Origin: Roseiflexus castenholzii DSM 13941
Lineage (GTDB): Bacteria; Chloroflexota; Chloroflexia; Chloroflexales; Roseiflexaceae
Direction: 5' to 3'
Assembly (NCBI RefSeq): GCF_000017805.1
Contig: NC_009767.1
Coordinates: forward strand, 5,001,001 to 5,065,000
DNA: 64,000 bases
The notes beneath the pieces were generated by a model. It ran no database searches, was not told where the DNA came from, and was given only the letters and a program-made list of their open reading frames with translations. Below, piece by piece: positions 17,752 through 26,898 of this stretch (position 1 is the first letter of the stretch; every line of letters begins with the position of its first letter). Position numbers and translations under genes: made by a program.

Positions 17752-17967
17752 CTACCGGCGCGCGAGCATATGCTCAAGGATCAGAAGCGACTGGCGCAGA
17801 TGGCGGGTCGGGAAGCGTTCGTAGCCCAGGCGAATGTGACGCTGCAGTTGCTCGAGATGCTGCCGCGAGACCAGGATGTGCTCATCAGGAACGGGGGGGA
17901 CGCCGGAACTCGCCGGATGACCGATCGGGGCAACAGCGGAGACAGCGGGAGCGGAGTGCGGATTCAT
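17752..17967 (-). CDS. possible small protein, unknown function
   Basis: A 71-aa frame starting at MNPHSAP, with AAGGAG ten bases upstream. The N-terminal half is rich in Ala, Pro and Val; the C-terminal half (QHLEQLQRHIRLGYERFPTRHLRQSLLILEHMLARR in pieces) looks like two amphipathic basic helices. An alternative ATG two codons earlier lies only one base after the same ribosome binding site, so I prefer this start. It sits in an otherwise decayed region and could be a remnant; no family is recognised. Confidence 0.4.
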   Translation of the reverse strand: MNPHSAPAVSAVAPIGHPASSGVPPVPDEHILVSRQHLEQLQRHIRLGYERFPTRHLRQSLLILEHMLARR

Positions 17968-18397
17968 GCGGGACATTCTCCTTGTTTCACACACAGCGCG
18001 CCCGGTGATGCCTGGGGTCTGACGGGTGTGCCCCGCAACGCTGAGGCATCCTGGCATCCCCGCGCTTCGGCGATGGTGTGACCGTCAGGCGCACACCCTA
18101 CGGCAGGTAGTATAGGATTAACGTTTCTTTAATCAAAGAGGGCTTTGTGTCCCGCTTTCGACGGACAGCAAGGAGGAGTGTCGGCTAGTACCAGAGTCAC
18201 AACGCGGCGCGAAGTTTGTCGAGCAGGCAGTGCGCCGCGCACAGGGTTGCAAGTGAGCGCCTTGCGCCGGGATGGGGGCAGAGGCGGGAGACGGCGGCGC
18301 ACAAGCAGGGTTCTGCTGAAGACACCCCACCTTCCTTCTCGCACGCTGAACGCTGGATCTGCTGGCGCGCTTCGTTCATCATCACACGGTTGGGTAA
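17968..18397. other. intergenic region, no gene supported
   Basis: Several overlapping frames exist on both strands but none has a ribosome binding site or recognisable domain, and their compositions look random (Arg, Pro, Ser rich). I assign nothing here. It is part of the decayed zone between the tRNA and the ABC transporter operon. Confidence 0.4.
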
Positions 18398-18545
18398 TAC
18401 CAATGACGATTGACGATGCCGCATGCGTGTCATTCCGAGCCCTTCGCTTCGCTCAGGGTAAACGCAGCGAGGAATCTGCGCGGGTCGCGCCAGACCCCTC
18501 GCGCTGCTCGGAGTGACCATGCCGGATGGTCACAGGTCATTGGTA
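18398..18545. mobile_element. MITE-like element, copy 1
   Basis: A 148-base element with perfect 10-base terminal inverted repeats (TACCAATGAC and GTCATTGGTA) flanked by a 3-base direct duplication TAA (18395-18397 and 18546-18548). Near one end lies an 8-base hairpin (GTGACCAT and ATGGTCAC). It encodes nothing; the open frames crossing it are artefacts. Four related copies are in this window. Confidence 0.82.
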
Positions 18546-18818
18546 TAACACCCCGGCGGTGACGAATGCAGCAGTGAAACCCTGAACAGTCAGTCCTCTA
18601 CCAGACGCAGTCAGGGAACTCCAGACATTGCTCCCCAAAGCGCACGTGATCGCCCTTCGTGCGATCAGCCCGACGGATGCTGCACTTCGATGGGTTCAGC
18701 GCCCCGCTGGTCGAAGCGCAGGTCCGCATCTGGCGAGGCGATGCCGCTATGAACCCGGCGAATGACAGGTTGCCGCCTGACATTCCTGACCAGATCACGG
18801 ATACGCTGCTACACTCAC
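18546..18818. other. intergenic region, no gene supported
   Basis: This holds only short frames (for example 18598-18798 minus) with no ribosome binding site and no recognisable domain. It lies downstream of the ABC permease operon, and no clear terminator hairpin is visible. Confidence 0.35.
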
Positions 18819-19715
18819 TTATGTGCTACCACGCAACCTCGGATCGAGGACGTCGCGCAATCCATCACCCAGCAGATTGAACCCCAGCACAGTGATCACA
18901 ATCGCAATGCCGGGAGCGATTGCGACCCAGGGTGTCAACTCCATAAAGCGACGTCCGCTGCCAAGCATCGCCCCCCACGACGGATCGGGCGGTTGCGCCC
19001 CAAGCCCCAGGAAACTGAGCGCCGCCTCCGCCAGAATGGCGGTGGAAAGGAGCAGCGATGTCTGCACAATCAGCGGTGCAGCGATGTTCGGCAGAAAATA
19101 GCGAGTGATCAATCCAATATGACGAACTCCAACCGCGTGTGCGGCTTCGATATACGCATAATTGCGAACTGCCAGCATTTCGCCGCGCACCAGGCGCGCA
19201 TAGATTGGCGCATAGACGATGCCAATCGCAATCATTGCGTTCGTCAGGCTTGGACCCAGCAATCCGGCGATGACAATCGCCAGCACCAGGCTTGGAATAG
19301 CGAACAGCATATCGATCAGACGCATGAGCAGGGTATCGATGCGTCCGCCGGCGTACCCGGCAATCAGCCCCAGCGCGCCGCCAAATACCAGCGCCAGGCT
19401 GACCGATACCGCCCCAACGTACAACGAAATGCGCGAGCCATAGATCACGCGCGAAAAGATGTCGCGCCCAAACTCATCGGTGCCGAGCAGATACTGCGCG
19501 CCGGGTTCGAGCAAGCGCCGCGATACCTGCGCGGTCGGGCTATACGGACTGATCACCGGCGCTAGCAGCGCAGCCAGCACAACCAGCGTAATAATGATCA
19601 ATCCCACAAGACCGGGCGTATTCCGGCGCAGCGCCGCGATCAGCGGCGGCGCGCGGCGCCGCATGAACGGCAGACTGCCGGCGCTTGCATCGGTAATGGC
19701 TGATGGACTAGTCAT
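18819..19715 (-). CDS. peptide-type ABC transporter permease (DppC/OppC family)
   Basis: A 298-aa inner-membrane permease. The N-terminal tail before the first helix (LVGLIIITLVVLAALLAP) and the motif LLGTDEFGRDIFSRVIYGSRISL are typical of the DppC/OppC subfamily. The cytoplasmic EAA loop reads EAAHAVGVRHIGLITRYFLPN, which docks the ATPase. About six transmembrane segments are visible. I use the ATG at 19715, which overlaps the stop of the upstream permease gene by 8 bases, rather than a longer frame from 19769. It is the last gene of a binding protein-permease-permease operon with no ATPase gene. Confidence 0.9.
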   Translation of the reverse strand: MTSPSAITDASAGSLPFMRRRAPPLIAALRRNTPGLVGLIIITLVVLAALLAPVISPYSPTAQVSRRLLEPGAQYLLGTDEFGRDIFSRVIYGSRISLYVGAVSVSLALVFGGALGLIAGYAGGRIDTLLMRLIDMLFAIPSLVLAIVIAGLLGPSLTNAMIAIGIVYAPIYARLVRGEMLAVRNYAYIEAAHAVGVRHIGLITRYFLPNIAAPLIVQTSLLLSTAILAEAALSFLGLGAQPPDPSWGAMLGSGRRFMELTPWVAIAPGIAIVITVLGFNLLGDGLRDVLDPRLRGST

Positions 19716-20658
19716 AACGGATCCGTGGATCGACGGCGCTGTAAAGAAGATCGACCGCCAGATTGACAAGAACGAAGATCAACGAAAGGAGCAGCACCGT
19801 ACTCTGGACAACCGGATAATCACGGTTGTAAATCCCGTTGATCAACAGAAATGCAATGCCGGGCAGCGAAAAAATCTGCTCGATAATGATCGAACCTCCC
19901 ATCAACACCCCAAACTGGACGCCGATGACGGTCAGGACCGGAATGAACGCATTTTGGAGCGCATGGCGCAGCAGAACTGCGCGATCACGCAATCCCTTGG
20001 CGTAGGCTGTCCGAATATAATCCTGGCGCAGCACTTCCAGCAACGATGCGCGGGTCATACGCATAATGATCGCCATTGGTTGGAGCGCCAGCAGGAGCGC
20101 CGGCGCCAGCATCATCTGCATGTTGCGCCCAAAATCGGCGAAGGGCGATACCCAGCCCAGCGGCGGCGTCCAGCGGAACATCGTCGAACTGATCAGCAGA
20201 AACATCGTTGCCAGCCAGAAAGCGGGGAAAGAAAGACCGATCAACCCGACGATGCGCGTCAGCATATCGGTGACCCCGTTACGGCGCACCGCAGCGATGA
20301 TCCCCAGCGGAATGGCAAACAGGCACGCAAAGAAGATCGCCATCACCGCCAATTGCAGTGTGACCGGCATCCCCTGGGCGATACTTTCTGCCACAGGGAT
20401 GCCCGTGCGCATCGAAACGCCAAAATTGCCGCTCAGAAACCCGCCGATCCACTCCAGATACTGCACCGCCAGCGGGCGATTGAGACCCAGATTCTCACGA
20501 ATCTGATCGAGCGTGCGTTGATCGGCCTGCGTATCGCCGCCAAAGAGAATATCGACCACATCCCCGGGCAAGAGGCGCATCAGGGCGAAAATAATGAGTG
20601 ACACTCCTGCCAGCGTTGGAATGACCAGCGCCAGGCGTTGCAGCAGATAGCGGTTCAT
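19708..20658 (-). CDS. peptide-type ABC transporter permease (DppB/OppB family)
   Basis: A 316-aa inner-membrane permease. The first helix is followed by LPGDVVDILFGGDTQADQRTLDQIRENLGL in pieces, the DppB-type periplasmic loop, then six transmembrane segments. The EAA motif is in YIRTAYAKGLRDRAVLLRHALQN near residue 210. ATG start; no strong ribosome binding site is seen, so it may be translated by coupling from the binding protein gene 19 bases upstream. It pairs with the DppC-type subunit that overlaps its 3' end. Confidence 0.9.
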   Translation of the reverse strand: MNRYLLQRLALVIPTLAGVSLIIFALMRLLPGDVVDILFGGDTQADQRTLDQIRENLGLNRPLAVQYLEWIGGFLSGNFGVSMRTGIPVAESIAQGMPVTLQLAVMAIFFACLFAIPLGIIAAVRRNGVTDMLTRIVGLIGLSFPAFWLATMFLLISSTMFRWTPPLGWVSPFADFGRNMQMMLAPALLLALQPMAIIMRMTRASLLEVLRQDYIRTAYAKGLRDRAVLLRHALQNAFIPVLTVIGVQFGVLMGGSIIIEQIFSLPGIAFLLINGIYNRDYPVVQSTVLLLSLIFVLVNLAVDLLYSAVDPRIRYD

Positions 20659-20677
20659 TGTCCGACTTTGCAGCCTT

Positions 20678-22384
20678 TTACGCGGTCACAAAGATTTCGC
20701 GCAGCGCGGGGCGGAACGTCGTGAAGGCGACGTAGTAATTCTGCACCCGCTTCCGAACCGCCGAGAAACGGTAGTCCTGGTAGAGATAGATGTGTGGCGC
20801 TTCATTAATGACGATGCGCTGCACTTTCTGCATCAATTCGCGTCGTTTTGCCTGATCGAACGTCGCCATTGCTGCATCATACGCCTCATTAAGCTCAGCG
20901 TTCTCCCAGGCGGGAAACCAGTTCTTCTCGGCAATGCCCAGACGACGGAAGTCGTTCAGGTATCCGCTCACGTCGGCGCGCATGCCGCGCGCCGTAAAGC
21001 ACCACTCGAACTCGCCATTGGTGACGCGCTGCGCGAATGTGCCAAACTCGATCTGTTCAATCTGCATGTCGATGTTCAACTGGCGCAGTTGTTCCTGTAC
21101 AATGATGGCATTATCGTTCGAGTAGTTGGCGAAGGTCATCGCCGTCACCTTGAAGCCGTCGGCATAACCGGCTTGCGCCATTAACTGGCGCGCCTTTTCG
21201 ACATCAACCTGGTACGCGGCGCGCAGTTCATCCTGGCTGAGGGGCCAGTCGCCATAGCCGGGCACGACCGGTCCCGTCAGTTCCGCCTCGCCTTCCATCA
21301 CCTTGTCGATCAGTTCCTGGCGGTCGATGGTCAGACTGATCGCCTGGCGCACTTCTTTGATGTCCCACGGTTTCCCGCCCTTCAGTGTAAACTGAAGCAC
21401 CTTCGGCTGCGAGTAGAGACCTTTCAGAATGGTGATGTCGGAGTCGTTCTGGAGTCGCCGCGCACCTAACGGCGTAACGTCCGTCCCGTCGATATCGCCG
21501 GAGCGCAGTGCCGCAATGCGGGCATCTTCCTCAGGGATGACGCGATAGATCAATTGATCGATGTTCGGCTGTTCGGGGTTCCAGTGATCGGAGAAGCGCT
21601 CATAGACGATTTCGGCGTTGGGCGTATAACTGACCAATCGGAAGGGACCGGTGCCGATCGCCTGGGTCACGGGATTGATCTGCGACGGCATGTCGGTGGG
21701 AAAGATGTTTGTATAGCGCGACCAGGCGAACAACCCAGGAATGGTCGGGTCGATTTTCTTCAGATTGATGCGAATCGTCAATGGGTCAACGACCTCAATC
21801 GTGTCGAAATTGGCGAAGAATGCTGCACCGGGGTTGCGTCCGTCAGGCGGATTGATGATGGTATCGAGCGAGAATTTGACATCCTCGGCGGTGAGTTCCC
21901 TGCCGTTGTGGAATTTCACGCCCGAACGCAGATTGAAGATATAGGTCGTATCGTCCGGCGTCTCGAACGACTCTGCCAGCGATGGCTGTACTTTCAGATC
22001 GCGATCCCACACGAGCAGCGAGTCATACATCGGCTCGCGCGCTTCGTAATTGTACTGGCCCGTGATGTTGATTCCGTATGGTTCGAGCGACACCGGATCA
22101 CCAAGCATCGCCCAGGTGACTTTGCCTCCGCGCGCGTTCGATGCAACGGGTGCAGCCGTCGGCGCGGCAGGAGCAGCCGTCGGCGCGGCAGGAGCAGCCG
22201 TCGGCGCAGCCGGGGCAACCGTCGGTGCAGCGGGGGCGGTCGTCGGCGCAGCAGCGGGTGGAGCGCCGCCACCGCAAGCCTGCAATGCCAGCGCACCTCC
22301 GCCTGCCGCCACAAGACGCAGGAACGCGCGCCGATCGATTCGACGCACCTTTTGTTCTCCCTGATCAGAGCATCGGTCGTTCAT
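20678..22384 (-). CDS. peptide/nickel-type ABC transporter substrate-binding lipoprotein
   Basis: A 568-aa extracytoplasmic solute-binding protein of family 5 (SBP_bac_5). The N-terminus has IDRRAFLRLVAAGG, a twin-arginine-like export motif, followed by a lipobox ending LQAC, so it is probably a Tat-exported lipoprotein. An Ala/Pro/Thr linker with repeated APTAAPA units (about residues 45-80) is encoded by a short tandem DNA repeat at 22150-22240. The mature domain starts near GKVTWAML. I start at MNDRCSD, which has AAAGGAG upstream, not at the longer frame from 22456. The ligand cannot be read from sequence; family members bind peptides, nickel, sugars or opines. Confidence 0.9.
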   Translation of the reverse strand: MNDRCSDQGEQKVRRIDRRAFLRLVAAGGGALALQACGGGAPPAAAPTTAPAAPTVAPAAPTAAPAAPTAAPAAPTAAPVASNARGGKVTWAMLGDPVSLEPYGINITGQYNYEAREPMYDSLLVWDRDLKVQPSLAESFETPDDTTYIFNLRSGVKFHNGRELTAEDVKFSLDTIINPPDGRNPGAAFFANFDTIEVVDPLTIRINLKKIDPTIPGLFAWSRYTNIFPTDMPSQINPVTQAIGTGPFRLVSYTPNAEIVYERFSDHWNPEQPNIDQLIYRVIPEEDARIAALRSGDIDGTDVTPLGARRLQNDSDITILKGLYSQPKVLQFTLKGGKPWDIKEVRQAISLTIDRQELIDKVMEGEAELTGPVVPGYGDWPLSQDELRAAYQVDVEKARQLMAQAGYADGFKVTAMTFANYSNDNAIIVQEQLRQLNIDMQIEQIEFGTFAQRVTNGEFEWCFTARGMRADVSGYLNDFRRLGIAEKNWFPAWENAELNEAYDAAMATFDQAKRRELMQKVQRIVINEAPHIYLYQDYRFSAVRKRVQNYYVAFTTFRPALREIFVTA

Positions 22385-22530
22385 TCGTCCAAACTCCTTT
22401 GTGCTCAAGCAGCGGATCCTGGCGTGAGATTGTCGGGAGGGCACGCCAACTCTCACACCGCGTCAGTGTCACAGATAAATCCCAGACAATCAAACAGAGG
22501 ATAGGACAATTGCCTGAGATATATCAGACA

Positions 22531-22588
22531 AAATTGGACAATTTGGGAATTGAGTCATACTTTAACATAGAGAAGCGGCGAATGTCAA
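22531..22588 (-). promoter_or_regulatory. promoter and palindromic operator of the first ABC operon
   Basis: On the minus strand TTGACA (22588-22583) is followed 18 bases later by TAAAGT (22564-22559), a 4-of-6 match. Just downstream, at 22544-22531, is the perfect 14-base palindrome AAATTG-GA-CAATTT, positioned where a repressor would block initiation. TCAGACAAAA (22524-22533) overlaps it and also occurs in the operator region of the second GntR gene. Confidence 0.45.
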
Positions 22589-22604
22589 CATGGAATGTAC
22601 AGAC

Positions 22605-23924
22605 TCATGGATAACGAGCACTGCGCTCAAGATCCGCCGGCATCGCACGCAACACCTGGCGAGCGATCTCCAGCGTGCGATCAATATCGGCACGAGTGTG
22701 CGCCGCACTTACATGATTGCGTTTGAGGGCTGTCGGGATCATGAAGATACCGTGCTCGCACATCGTTTTGCGGAACCAGAGGTCTCGCGCCGTATTGTTG
22801 CGGAACAGATCGGTATAGTTCTCGATCGGAGCGGGTTCCATAAAGTAGGGAACGAACACCGACCCGAAGCGCGCGACCGTGAGCGGAATGCCGAGTTCGG
22901 CAGCAATCTGCATCAACCCGTCTGCGGCGATCTGCGCCAGCGCAAAGCAGTGTGCATGAACCTCGCCGCTCTCGAGTTCTGCAATCGTCGCCAGCGCCGC
23001 CGCTACGCCGATGCTATGCCCATTGTACGTTCCGGCAAAGAACACCCCGCCGCCGGGCGCAAAACGATCCATCAGTTCTGCGCGACCCGCAAGCGCAGCA
23101 ATAGGGAAACCATTCGCCATCGCCTTGGCAAACGTTGCCAGGTCGGGCGTCACTCCGACAATCGACTGATAGCCACCGAGGGCATGGCGAAAACCGGTGA
23201 TGACCTCATCGAAGATCAGCATCACACCGTGCTGGCGCGTCAGGTCGCGCAGCGCCTGAAGAAACTCCGGCCGTGGCAACACACACCCGATATTGTGCGG
23301 GATCACCTCCACAAGAACGGCGGCGATCTCCTCACCCTGGCGGTGCAGCGTGTCGGCGACCGCTTCGGTATCGTTGAACGGCAACACAATCGTGTGACGG
23401 ATCACATCGGGAAGCATGCCGAGCGAGAGCGGATCATGCTGACCGATCTTTTCCGGCGGGCTGATGACATTCATCAAGACGGCATCGTGCCAGCCGTGGT
23501 AGGTCCCTTGAAACTTGATGATCTTGTTGCGCCCGGTGACGGCGCGCGCCAGACGGAGCGCGGCATACGTCGCTTCAGAGCCGGAGTTCGTCAGCAGGAC
23601 GCGCTCGGCGCAGGGAATATGGCGGTTGAGGCGGTCGGCAAGTTCCACTTCCAGGTCTGTGACGCCTGCTCCAATGATGTCGATGCGGCTCATCGCTTCG
23701 GCAACAGCGGCATTCACCTGAGGATGGTTGTGTCCGAGAATGATCGGTCCGAAGGCGGCGTGATAATCAAGATACTGGCGGTCATCGGCGTCGAACAGAT
23801 AGGCGCCTTCGGCGCGCACAAACGCAATGGGCCAGGGAAGAACGCGATTGCCGGAATTCACCCCGCCGGGAATCACCTGCCGGGCGCGCTCGACCAGCGT
23901 TGCGTTCGTCATCGTCGCTGTCAT
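22605..23924 (-). CDS. class III aminotransferase (glutamate-1-semialdehyde aminomutase-like)
   Basis: A 439-aa PLP enzyme. It has the GSA-type start IPGGVNSGNRV, the cofactor-binding segments TNSGSEATYAALRLAR (about 112-127) and IFDEVITGFR (about 227-236), and FAKAMANGFP (about 255), where the first Lys should be the Schiff-base residue. Hydrophobic core and length fit the HemL-like group, but the context (GntR regulator, ABC importers, sugar-acid type enzymes) argues against haem synthesis and for an omega-aminotransferase or aminomutase in catabolism. The ATG overlaps the GntR stop codon in ATGA, so the two are translationally coupled. Confidence 0.87.
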   Translation of the reverse strand: MTATMTNATLVERARQVIPGGVNSGNRVLPWPIAFVRAEGAYLFDADDRQYLDYHAAFGPIILGHNHPQVNAAVAEAMSRIDIIGAGVTDLEVELADRLNRHIPCAERVLLTNSGSEATYAALRLARAVTGRNKIIKFQGTYHGWHDAVLMNVISPPEKIGQHDPLSLGMLPDVIRHTIVLPFNDTEAVADTLHRQGEEIAAVLVEVIPHNIGCVLPRPEFLQALRDLTRQHGVMLIFDEVITGFRHALGGYQSIVGVTPDLATFAKAMANGFPIAALAGRAELMDRFAPGGGVFFAGTYNGHSIGVAAALATIAELESGEVHAHCFALAQIAADGLMQIAAELGIPLTVARFGSVFVPYFMEPAPIENYTDLFRNNTARDLWFRKTMCEHGIFMIPTALKRNHVSAAHTRADIDRTLEIARQVLRAMPADLERSARYP

Positions 23925-24652
23925 TCGACCTGCTCCTTCGTCTGTTCACTAAGGGACGTCATCATATCGCTGTCATCATCGCCAACCAGCGCGGCAAAGC
24001 GCTCGCGCACCGATTGCAGGTGATAGATCGCCAGACGAGCGGCGGCGTCGGGATCGCGCGCCACAATGGCGCGATAGATGGCGCGGTGCTCGCGGTTGGA
24101 TGTGCGCATCATCTCGACATCAACCGCCTTGCGATACCCCATGAGAAAAAGATCGACACGCTCTTCATTGCGCTCGACGAACTGTGCAAGGATCAGATTC
24201 CCGGCGGCGCGCCCGACGCCAGCGTGAAAGAGGCGCCCGGCGCGCAAGAAGCCGGCAATATCGTGGCGTTCTGCGCACGCCTCGCCTTCACGAATCAGAG
24301 CATCGAGCGCCGCAATCTGCTCAGGATCGGCATAATGCGCCGCGCGACGCGCCAGAAACGGTTCAACCGCTTCGTTGGCGGTGAAGAGTTCGACCACCTG
24401 ATCGCGCGTGAGTTTGCATACAAACAATCCGCGGCGATAAACTGGCGCGATCAGTCCTTCGTGCTCGAGAATGGCGAGCGCTTCGCGCACCGGTGTGCGA
24501 CTGATCTGCAACATCTCTGCCAGGCGCTCTTCGACCAATGGTTGCCCCGGCTCCAGCGATCCGTCCAGAATCGCCTGCTTGATCGCCTGATAAGCCGCTT
24601 CACGAAAGGTCATCGCCTTCTCGAACAATCGATGATCAATGGGCGTTAGCAT
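23921..24652 (-). CDS. GntR family regulator, FadR/FCD type
   Basis: A 243-aa regulator. The N-terminal winged helix carries ISRTPVREALAILEHEG, the GntR recognition helix region (about residues 44-60). The C-terminal helical FCD domain (about 80-225) has conserved Asp/His positions (DIAGFLRAGRLFHAGV and RTSNREHRAIYRAI) that bind a metal and carboxylate effectors in this family. The start at 24652 has AAAGG nine bases upstream; a frame reaching 24715 lacks this. A palindrome, GCATATTTGTATGC on the plus strand, covers its own start codon, which suggests autoregulation. It probably controls both divergent operons. Confidence 0.9.
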   Translation of the reverse strand: MLTPIDHRLFEKAMTFREAAYQAIKQAILDGSLEPGQPLVEERLAEMLQISRTPVREALAILEHEGLIAPVYRRGLFVCKLTRDQVVELFTANEAVEPFLARRAAHYADPEQIAALDALIREGEACAERHDIAGFLRAGRLFHAGVGRAAGNLILAQFVERNEERVDLFLMGYRKAVDVEMMRTSNREHRAIYRAIVARDPDAAARLAIYHLQSVRERFAALVGDDDSDMMTSLSEQTKEQVE

Positions 24653-24721
24653 ATTTGTATGCCTTTTCAGCAGGTTTTCCCGCAGCAGCGGTATGATTTG
24701 CATATCCGTATGCAATCATAC
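24649..24721. promoter_or_regulatory. operator cluster at the GntR gene
   Basis: Two copies of one 14-base palindrome lie upstream of and across the GntR start: GCATATTTGTATGC at 24649-24662 and GCATATCCGTATGC at 24700-24713. A third overlapping inverted repeat, GTATG-CAAT-CATAC, is at 24708-24721. The arms GCATA/TATGC are perfectly symmetric. A matching site occurs at 24964-24977 in the divergent promoter. Confidence 0.6.
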
Positions 24722-24925
24722 CCGGATTGGCGCAGATGTCAAGCATAAGGTTTCAGAAGCCGGCATACGGTGCGCGCGGATTCTGGCGAACACGACGGAC
24801 TCGCACGCATCCACGCACAGAAGCGGGGCGTCGGTCTATTCAATCGCGCGTGCCCACGCACGACGCGAGCCGAAGCATCCAAACGCGCGGTCAGTGCATA
24901 TTTGCTCGCAGCGCTGCGCCAATGG

Positions 24926-24977
24926 TTGACAACTCCTTAACTCCCATATATAATCAAAGCACCGTATACTTGTATGC
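24926..24977 (+). promoter_or_regulatory. consensus promoter with GntR-type operator, second ABC operon
   Basis: A perfect TTGACA (24926-24931), exactly 17 bases and a perfect TATAAT (24949-24954). The expected start of transcription near 24961 is immediately followed by GTATACTTGTATGC (24964-24977), the same palindrome family as at the GntR gene. This is the arrangement of a strong promoter repressed by a bound regulator. Confidence 0.75.
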
Positions 24978-25003
24978 AAACTCCGATTGGTCAGGAGGCT
25001 GCC

Positions 25004-26698
25004 ATGGCGCTGCGCGATTTATTTGTCCGTCCATCATCGATTCTGATGGTCCTGCTGATCGCTGGCTCGTTGATTCTGGCTGCATGCGGCGCAACGCCGC
25101 AGCAGAGCGCTCCTGTTCCCACTCAGGCGGGCGCCGCACCGCCGCCGACATCGGTTCCTGCCACCCCTGCCGACGCCAGACCACAGGCGACCGGTCGGAC
25201 GCGCCTGGTTTTCTTCGGCAATCTGGAACCAGCCAGTATCGATGTCATCACAATGTCGGGCAACGTCAATGAACGTCAGGTCGCCGCACAGATTTTCGAA
25301 ACGCTGGTGTACATGGATCAGAGCCAGCAGATATACCCCGGTCTGGCGCGCGAATGGAGCCGTTCCGATGATGCGACGACGTGGACGTTCAAGTTGGTTT
25401 CGGGAGTAAAATGGCACGACGGCACGCCGTTCACGGCTCAATCGGTGGCGGACTATTTCGACTACATTCGCGATAATCCCGTCGGAAGCGGACCTGGATC
25501 GCTCAAAGCCGTAATCGGCAGCGCCAAAGCAGTCGATGAAACGACGGTCGAACTCACGCTCACTGCGCCGCGTCCCGATTTGCTGATTGAGCTTGCGGAT
25601 CCGGGGATGGGCATTGGAAATGCCGCCTACCTGAAACGGGTGGGCGCCGATGCCGGTTTCAATCCGGTGGGAACCGGTCCATTCAAGTTCAAGGAATGGG
25701 TGCGCGGCAGCCAGATCGTGCTGGAGCGCAACCCTGAATGGACCTGGGGGTCACCCTTGTTCAAGATGAGCGGTCCTCCTTTGATCGAAGAAGTGGTCTT
25801 TCGCTTTTCTTCTGAAGCGCAAACACGACTTGCAGCGCTGGAAGCCGGCGAAGTCGATTTCGTTGACCTTCTGCCATTCCAGGATGTCGTGCGTGTCCGC
25901 ACCGATCCGCGCTTTACCGTCACCGGCGTGCTGCTACCGGGCATGCCGCAAATGAACTATCTCAACACCAGCCTGGCGCCGACCGATGACATAAATGTGC
26001 GCAAAGCGATTATCTATGCCACGGACAAGCAAGGTATCATCGAGAGCGTTTATTTCAACATGGTCGAACCGGCATACGGACCGCTGTCGCGCGTCTTCCC
26101 AGAGTACGAACCGGCGCTGGAGCAGATGTACGAGTACAATCCTGAGAAAGCCGCGCAATTGCTCGAAGAAGCCGGCTGGCTTCCCGGTCCCGACGGCGTT
26201 CGTGTCAAGGACGGTCGGCGCCTTGAAGTGACGATCGTTGAGAATAAAGGCTGGAACGATTGGGTCTATGTGCTGCAAGCCAATCTCCAGGCTATCGGCT
26301 TTGACGCAAAAGTGCTCACCACCCAGGGCCCGTCGAATACGGAAGCGATTGCCAGCGGCAAATACCACGTTCCGGCTATGGGAGACGTTTTCGCTTCTGC
26401 CAGCCAGATGACCCGTGACTGGCACTCAGAGGGGTACGGAACCTTTCCTTCCGGTCATTTTCTGAAAGGCGAAGACGGCGCCAGATTGGACAGGATGCTG
26501 AAAGAGGCGGAGACGGAGATCGACCCGGAAAAACGCATCGAAAAGTATCGTGAGATTCAGAAGTTCATCATGGAGCAAGCGTTGATGGTGCCGATCTTCG
26601 AACTGTACTTCTATGTCGCCCACGCGAACAATCTGAAAGGCTTCGTCGTCGATGGCACGGGTTTCTACAAGTACTTTGCGCCAGCGTACTTTGAGTAA
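25004..26698 (+). CDS. peptide-type ABC transporter substrate-binding lipoprotein
   Basis: A 564-aa family 5 solute-binding protein. A signal peptide with hydrophobic core SILMVLLIAGSLILAACG ends in the lipobox LAAC near residue 27, so it is a lipoprotein; a Pro/Ala linker follows. The mature domain shows typical family blocks such as YPGLAREWSRSDDATTWTFKL and VKWHDGTPFTAQSV. ATG at 25004 has AGGAGG upstream; an earlier ATG at 24974 lies inside the operator and has none. Its TAA stop codon is also the target duplication of a MITE inserted directly after it. It is paired with two permeases downstream. Confidence 0.92.
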   Translation: MALRDLFVRPSSILMVLLIAGSLILAACGATPQQSAPVPTQAGAAPPPTSVPATPADARPQATGRTRLVFFGNLEPASIDVITMSGNVNERQVAAQIFETLVYMDQSQQIYPGLAREWSRSDDATTWTFKLVSGVKWHDGTPFTAQSVADYFDYIRDNPVGSGPGSLKAVIGSAKAVDETTVELTLTAPRPDLLIELADPGMGIGNAAYLKRVGADAGFNPVGTGPFKFKEWVRGSQIVLERNPEWTWGSPLFKMSGPPLIEEVVFRFSSEAQTRLAALEAGEVDFVDLLPFQDVVRVRTDPRFTVTGVLLPGMPQMNYLNTSLAPTDDINVRKAIIYATDKQGIIESVYFNMVEPAYGPLSRVFPEYEPALEQMYEYNPEKAAQLLEEAGWLPGPDGVRVKDGRRLEVTIVENKGWNDWVYVLQANLQAIGFDAKVLTTQGPSNTEAIASGKYHVPAMGDVFASASQMTRDWHSEGYGTFPSGHFLKGEDGARLDRMLKEAETEIDPEKRIEKYREIQKFIMEQALMVPIFELYFYVAHANNLKGFVVDGTGFYKYFAPAYFE

Positions 26699-26877
26699 TC
26701 CCAATGACCTGTGACCATCCGGCATGGTCACCCCGAGCAGCGCGAGGGGTCTGGCGCGACCCGCGCAGATTCCTCGCAGCGTTTACCCTGAGCGAAGCGA
26801 AGGGCTCGGAATGACACGCATGCGGCATCGCTGCGCTCGGAATGACACGCATGCGGCATCGTCAATCGTCATTGGTA
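26699..26877. mobile_element. MITE-like element, copy 2, between binding protein and permease genes
   Basis: 179 bases with ends TCCCAATGAC and GTCATTGGTA and flanking TAA duplications at 26696-26698 and 26878-26880; the left TAA is the stop codon of the binding protein. It carries the same end hairpin (GTGACCAT/ATGGTCAC) as other copies and an internal duplication of about 30 bases near 26800-26860. It lies inside an operon and may form RNA hairpins that protect or attenuate the transcript. Confidence 0.82.
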
Positions 26878-26898
26878 TAAGCAATCACGATAGCATTC

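Noticed and set aside
18197..18520. A 107-codon frame ending in a MITE, and similar ones at 26568, 42836 and 44988
   Set aside because: They run through MITE copies; the shared peptides come from the element, not from a gene family.
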